From Candidatus Parcubacteria bacterium (GTDB lineage Bacteria > Patescibacteriota > Patescibacteriia > UBA1558 > GWA2-36-10): DNA of 8,715 nt. The notes under the pieces are model-generated. The model searched no databases and was not told the origin of the DNA. It was given only the letters and a program-made list of their open reading frames with translations. Positions 6,883 through 8,715 of this stretch are shown here, one piece after another. Numbering within the stretch: position 1 is the stretch's first letter; each line of letters opens with the position of its first letter. Both the position numbers and the translations under genes were made by a program. The stretch is taken from contig DAOVVF010000014.1 in the NCBI GenBank assembly GCA_030632225.1, forward strand, positions 1 to 8,715, written 5' to 3'.

Positions 6883-7779
6883 TTAACCTGTCCAATGATA
6901 GGCCATAATACTAAAATCTATTAAATCTACTTTATTATCACTATTTAAGTCTACATGACTAGGAGGAGCCGGTCTTTTATACCAATAGGCAGCTATAGAA
7001 AAATCTATTAAATTTATCTTGTCATCACTATTAAAATCTCCTTTACCTGTTATAAGACCTGAACTAGACTCTTTAGCTAAGACATTTCTTTCTCCTACTA
7101 TAAAACCTAAAGATCTGCCATAAGGGCTTATCTCACTATCTGCAAGTGACTTGGCTCTAACTAAATGATCCCCTTTAACTAATAATGAAGTATCAAAATT
7201 ATATAAATAAGCTCCATCTTCATCTGTTGTTATATATCTAAACAATTCTTGCTCTGAATTAATATTAATAGTTACTGTAGCATCTGGTACACTTTGGCCA
7301 AGAATAGTTAAATTATCTCCATACTTAACCTCTGATTTATCAACAGCTATAGTCGGCGCTAGAAATATACCACTAATATTTGTGGTCGCTCCATAAGCTA
7401 TATAAGTAGGAAAAGAAAATAAAGAAGATCTTCTACCTTTCTTATCTTCACTGTAAATAAGAAAATTATAGTTTCCAGCAGATAAACCACTTAAAGACAT
7501 AGAAAAGTTAGCATCTGGTCCAGCTGTAGAAATTACTACTATTTGACCATCTTTTAATAATGTAACTTCACTAGCAGGATAGGCTCGGCCAGAAAAATTA
7601 ACCATTGTTACAAGAGTACCGCCGCCTCCGCCGCCTCCTCCAGGAGGAGGATCATCGTCTCCACCATCATCATTATAGCAACCAGAAGAATTAATACTAC
7701 AATCAGGATCACAGCTTAAAGAACCAGCATTATAGCCGTAATCACTACAAGTTGCACCAGCAAAATCATAATTATCACA
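6883..7779 (-). CDS. Secreted dockerin-containing protein (main body; 5' end broken)
   Basis: The open frame runs from just after a stop at 7780-7782 to TAA at 6883, giving 298 codons. The first ATG (7605) lies inside a domain, so I extend the body upstream. In order it encodes: a Cys-rich segment (CDN...ATC...SC-x-x-x-C...SGC, 7678-7779) like the disulfide-rich repeats of bacterial surface proteins; an Asp-rich stretch then PPPGGGGGGTGT (7618-7671); two or three Ig-like domains (about 7080-7605; FSGRAYPASEV, VDKSEVKYGDN, TTDEDGAY); and a type I dockerin (6886-7038). The dockerin has two calcium-loop repeats, DFNSDDKINLID and DLNSDNKVDLID, 29 residues apart, with Asp/Asn at the liganding positions, each followed by FSI-x-AY. 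There is no membrane helix, so retention at the surface would need the cohesins encoded next. No in-frame ATG or signal peptide precedes 7779 without crossing stops; the probable original start is the fragment at 7816-7935. As it stands the protein may not be exported. Confidence 0.8.
   Translation of the reverse strand, partial: CDNYDFAGATCSDYGYNAGSLSCDPDCSINSSGCYNDDGGDDDPPPGGGGGGGGTLVTMVNFSGRAYPASEVTLLKDGQIVVISTAGPDANFSMSLSGLSAGNYNFLIYSEDKKGRRSSLFSFPTYIAYGATTNISGIFLAPTIAVDKSEVKYGDNLTILGQSVPDATVTININSEQELFRYITTDEDGAYLYNFDTSLLVKGDHLVRAKSLADSEISPYGRSLGFIVGERNVLAKESSSGLITGKGDFNSDDKINLIDFSIAAYWYKRPAPPSHVDLNSDNKVDLIDFSIMAYHWTG
6914..7038 (-). repeat. Duplicated dockerin calcium-loop segments
   Basis: Two similar stretches of about 38 bases (6914-6951 and 7001-7038), 87 bases apart, encode the two dockerin EF-hand-like loops. 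The DNA is still visibly alike (both contain AAATCTATTAAAT on the plus strand). This is the normal internal duplication of type I dockerins, not a mobile repeat. Confidence 0.8.
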
Positions 7780-7815
7780 TTATTAATATCAAGAAGAAAA
7801 CAGATGAAAGTAAAT

Positions 7816-7935
7816 TTAAATTTTTATATTTGCTACCAAAGCATCTATATTAGCCTTAGTGTCCCCGCTAATAAAAAACAGTCCCACTAATAATAGAGGG
7901 AGTATATAAGCTGATATTCTAAAAAATTTAGACAT
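7816..7935 (-). pseudogene. Orphaned signal-peptide fragment, probable original 5' end of the dockerin gene
   Basis: ATG at 7935 opens a 39-codon frame ending in TAA at 7816. The product begins MSKFFRISAYILPLLLVGLF and continues into a small-residue region (FISGDTKANIDA), a good signal peptide with a short mature stub. It is in the same frame as the dockerin body, which resumes at 7779. Between them are in-frame TAA (7816-7818), TGA (7789-7791) and two TAAs (7783-7785, 7780-7782). The dockerin body lacks a start and a signal peptide, and this fragment supplies both, so they are probably two pieces of one gene damaged by a deletion or other rearrangement near 7783-7818. An unrelated small exported peptide gene is the alternative. 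It starts 16 bases after the preceding gene's stop, with no Shine-Dalgarno sequence. Confidence 0.6.
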
Positions 7936-7951
7936 TAATTCTAAAAAACTA

Positions 7952-8557
7952 TTATTTCTTGCCTACACTAATATTAAAATTAAAACGTCTTCTAAATAAG
8001 GTTACTAATATAGATGCAAATATAACCGCTATAACTATATAACTCCAAGGTGTAGTCTTAGCAAAAAAAGATGCAATCTTATAATAAATTCCCTGAAAAA
8101 TATTAGAAGGCGCCACTGTAAAATTAAATTTGGTAGCAGCTGCTATACCAATACTGGCTACGCCACTGGATGTCATTACACCTCTGTCTATAGGATGTCC
8201 TTCTAAAAAAGCAAAATAATCACCAGGCACAGCCCTAACTGGTAAATTTATCTCTACCGTTACTTCTTGGGATTTACCAGGCTCTAAATCAAAATCTATC
8301 GGTGAAAAAGTAAACCATTCCCGTGGCGGCCACATTTCCTCCTGATCAACATGATAAGTTACTTCAGCTTCATAGCTGGCTGGTTCATTTCCTGTATTAA
8401 TAATCACCAAAGAAGAAACAGGCAGCTGATAAGTCTTGCCCGCTTTCATTGGCTCATTAATTATTACCTTCCCCTTACCAACACCTACCCCCAGTCTGGC
8501 TAAAACTAGATTAGGTGTTAGTAGTAATAATCAAAATATAATTATTCCTCTTATCAT
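7952..8557 (-). pseudogene. DUF916/NEW3-like membrane-anchored beta-sandwich protein, interrupted by an in-frame TGA in the signal peptide
   Basis: From ATG at 8557 the frame reads MIRGIIIF, then TGA (8531-8533), then LLLLTPNLVLARLGVGVGK and on, unbroken, to TAA at 7952 (201 residues if the TGA is read through). Ignoring the stop, this is a textbook signal peptide with cleavage after VLA. The mature part is a beta-sandwich (LVIINTGNEPASYEAEVTY, FDLEPGKSQEVTVEINLP, VPGDYFAFLEG) resembling DUF916 or NEW3-type domains of surface proteins, then one membrane helix (WSYIVIAVIFASILVTLF) and a short basic cytoplasmic end (RRRFNFNISVGKK). The first ATG after the stop (8449) would lose the signal peptide and first strand. 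One base change, for example TGA to TTA (Leu), would restore the gene, so this is a recent nonsense mutation or a sequencing error. It lies 16 bases before the dockerin gene fragment and is probably part of the same surface operon. Confidence 0.7.
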
Positions 8558-8626
8558 AAAAACAAATCAGTATTATTACCACACAAAGTACACTACTCTC
8601 AGCCCTCAAAAACACTAAAGTCAATC
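8558..8626 (-). other. Short intergenic gap with no clear signal
   Basis: These 69 bases separate the partial upstream gene from the DUF916/NEW3-like gene. I see no stem-loop with a T-run, no Shine-Dalgarno sequence before the ATG at 8557, and only a weak -10-like TAATAA without a convincing -35. Cotranscription with the upstream gene is the simplest reading. Confidence 0.4.
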
Positions 8627-8715
8627 CTATGAAGACACAACTGCCTGTACGGTGTAATTAACATCCTGGGAAGCGTTGCTGCCGCTAATAGAGGGTACCG
8701 ACACCTTTAGATCAA
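8627..8715 (-). CDS. C-terminal end of an exported-looking protein (partial, 5' part outside window)
   Basis: One minus-strand frame is open from the window edge (first full codon at 8713) to TAG at 8627-8629, giving 28 residues ending VNYTVQAVVSS. The peptide is rich in Ser, Val, Asn and Thr with alternating hydrophobic residues, as in a beta-strand ending an Ig-like or similar extracellular domain, and it has no charged membrane-stop tail. The other two frames hit stops in the first few codons. It lies 69 bases upstream of the DUF916/NEW3-like gene on the same strand, so it probably belongs to the same surface operon. Family cannot be assigned from so little sequence. Confidence 0.55.
   Translation of the reverse strand, partial: DLKVSVPSISGSNASQDVNYTVQAVVSS

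Noticed and set aside
7603..7605. ATG as the start of the dockerin protein
   Set aside because: It has no Shine-Dalgarno sequence at proper spacing, no signal peptide, and recognisable coding (Cys-rich segment and Gly/Pro linker) continues upstream in the same frame to 7779.
7634..7650. GC-rich palindrome as a terminator
   Set aside because: It lies inside the Pro/Gly linker coding sequence, no T-run follows on either strand, and it follows directly from Gly and Pro codon repeats.
8531..8533. UGA recoded as Gly or Trp (as in Gracilibacteria, Absconditabacteria or mycoplasmas)
   Set aside because: The intact genes have no in-frame TGA and use ordinary GGN and TGG codons. The broken dockerin gene also carries TAA stops, which recoding would not explain.
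8436..8618. Plus-strand open frame of 60 codons
   Set aside because: It is antisense to the signal-peptide region of the DUF916/NEW3-like gene and has a low-complexity product.
7864..8695. Similar short words (CCGCTAATA, TAATAGAGGG) near 7864-7900 and 8681-8695 as a direct repeat flanking an insertion
   Set aside because: The matches are only about 9-10 bases, not aligned as one unit, and no transposase or inverted repeats lie between them.

Overview
The window is AT-rich. Every credible gene lies on the minus strand, so transcription runs from high to low coordinates. Gene content points to a Candidate Phyla Radiation (Patescibacteria) bacterium, probably of the Parcubacteria type. The clues are a DUF5671 membrane protein with a pilin-like tail, small membrane-anchored cohesin proteins beside a secreted dockerin protein, very short gene spacing, and an almost complete lack of Shine-Dalgarno sequences. 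This placement is inferred from gene families; no rRNA or marker gene is present.

Left block (positions 1-4182) reads as one operon, in transcription order: a PfkB-family kinase (4182-3244), S-adenosylhomocysteine hydrolase (3238-1982), a VIT1/CCC1-family metal transporter (1978-1265), a bacterioferritin-like protein (1242-820) and a DUF5671 membrane protein that runs off the window (801-1). Gaps between genes are 5, 3, 22 and 18 bases. A good sigma-70-type promoter (TTTACA, 17-base spacer, TAAAAT) sits so close to the kinase start that the mRNA should be nearly leaderless. The first two genes suggest S-adenosylhomocysteine recycling with adenosine salvage. The next two suggest iron storage plus iron transport.

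Right block (4228-8715) encodes a cell-surface system. In transcription order it has: the last 28 codons of an exported-looking protein; a DUF916/NEW3-like membrane-anchored beta-sandwich protein whose signal peptide is cut by an in-frame TGA; a secreted protein with a Cys-rich segment, Gly/Pro linker, Ig-like domains and a C-terminal type I dockerin, whose 5' end is broken; and two paralogous membrane-anchored cohesin proteins overlapping by 31 bases. A rho-independent terminator lies 6 bases after the last stop and separates the two blocks. The likely design is a cohesin-dockerin pair: the dockerin protein has no anchor of its own and would be captured outside the cell by the two cohesin proteins. 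The longer cohesin protein also carries a charged, probably coiled-coil cytoplasmic tail.

Two neighbouring genes of the surface block carry lesions (stops near 7780-7818 and at 8531-8533). Either the locus is decaying in this strain or the assembly has errors between about 7780 and 8560. Long reading frames elsewhere encode Gly with GGN and contain no in-frame TGA, which argues against UGA recoding. I see no rRNA, tRNA, CRISPR array or transposase.
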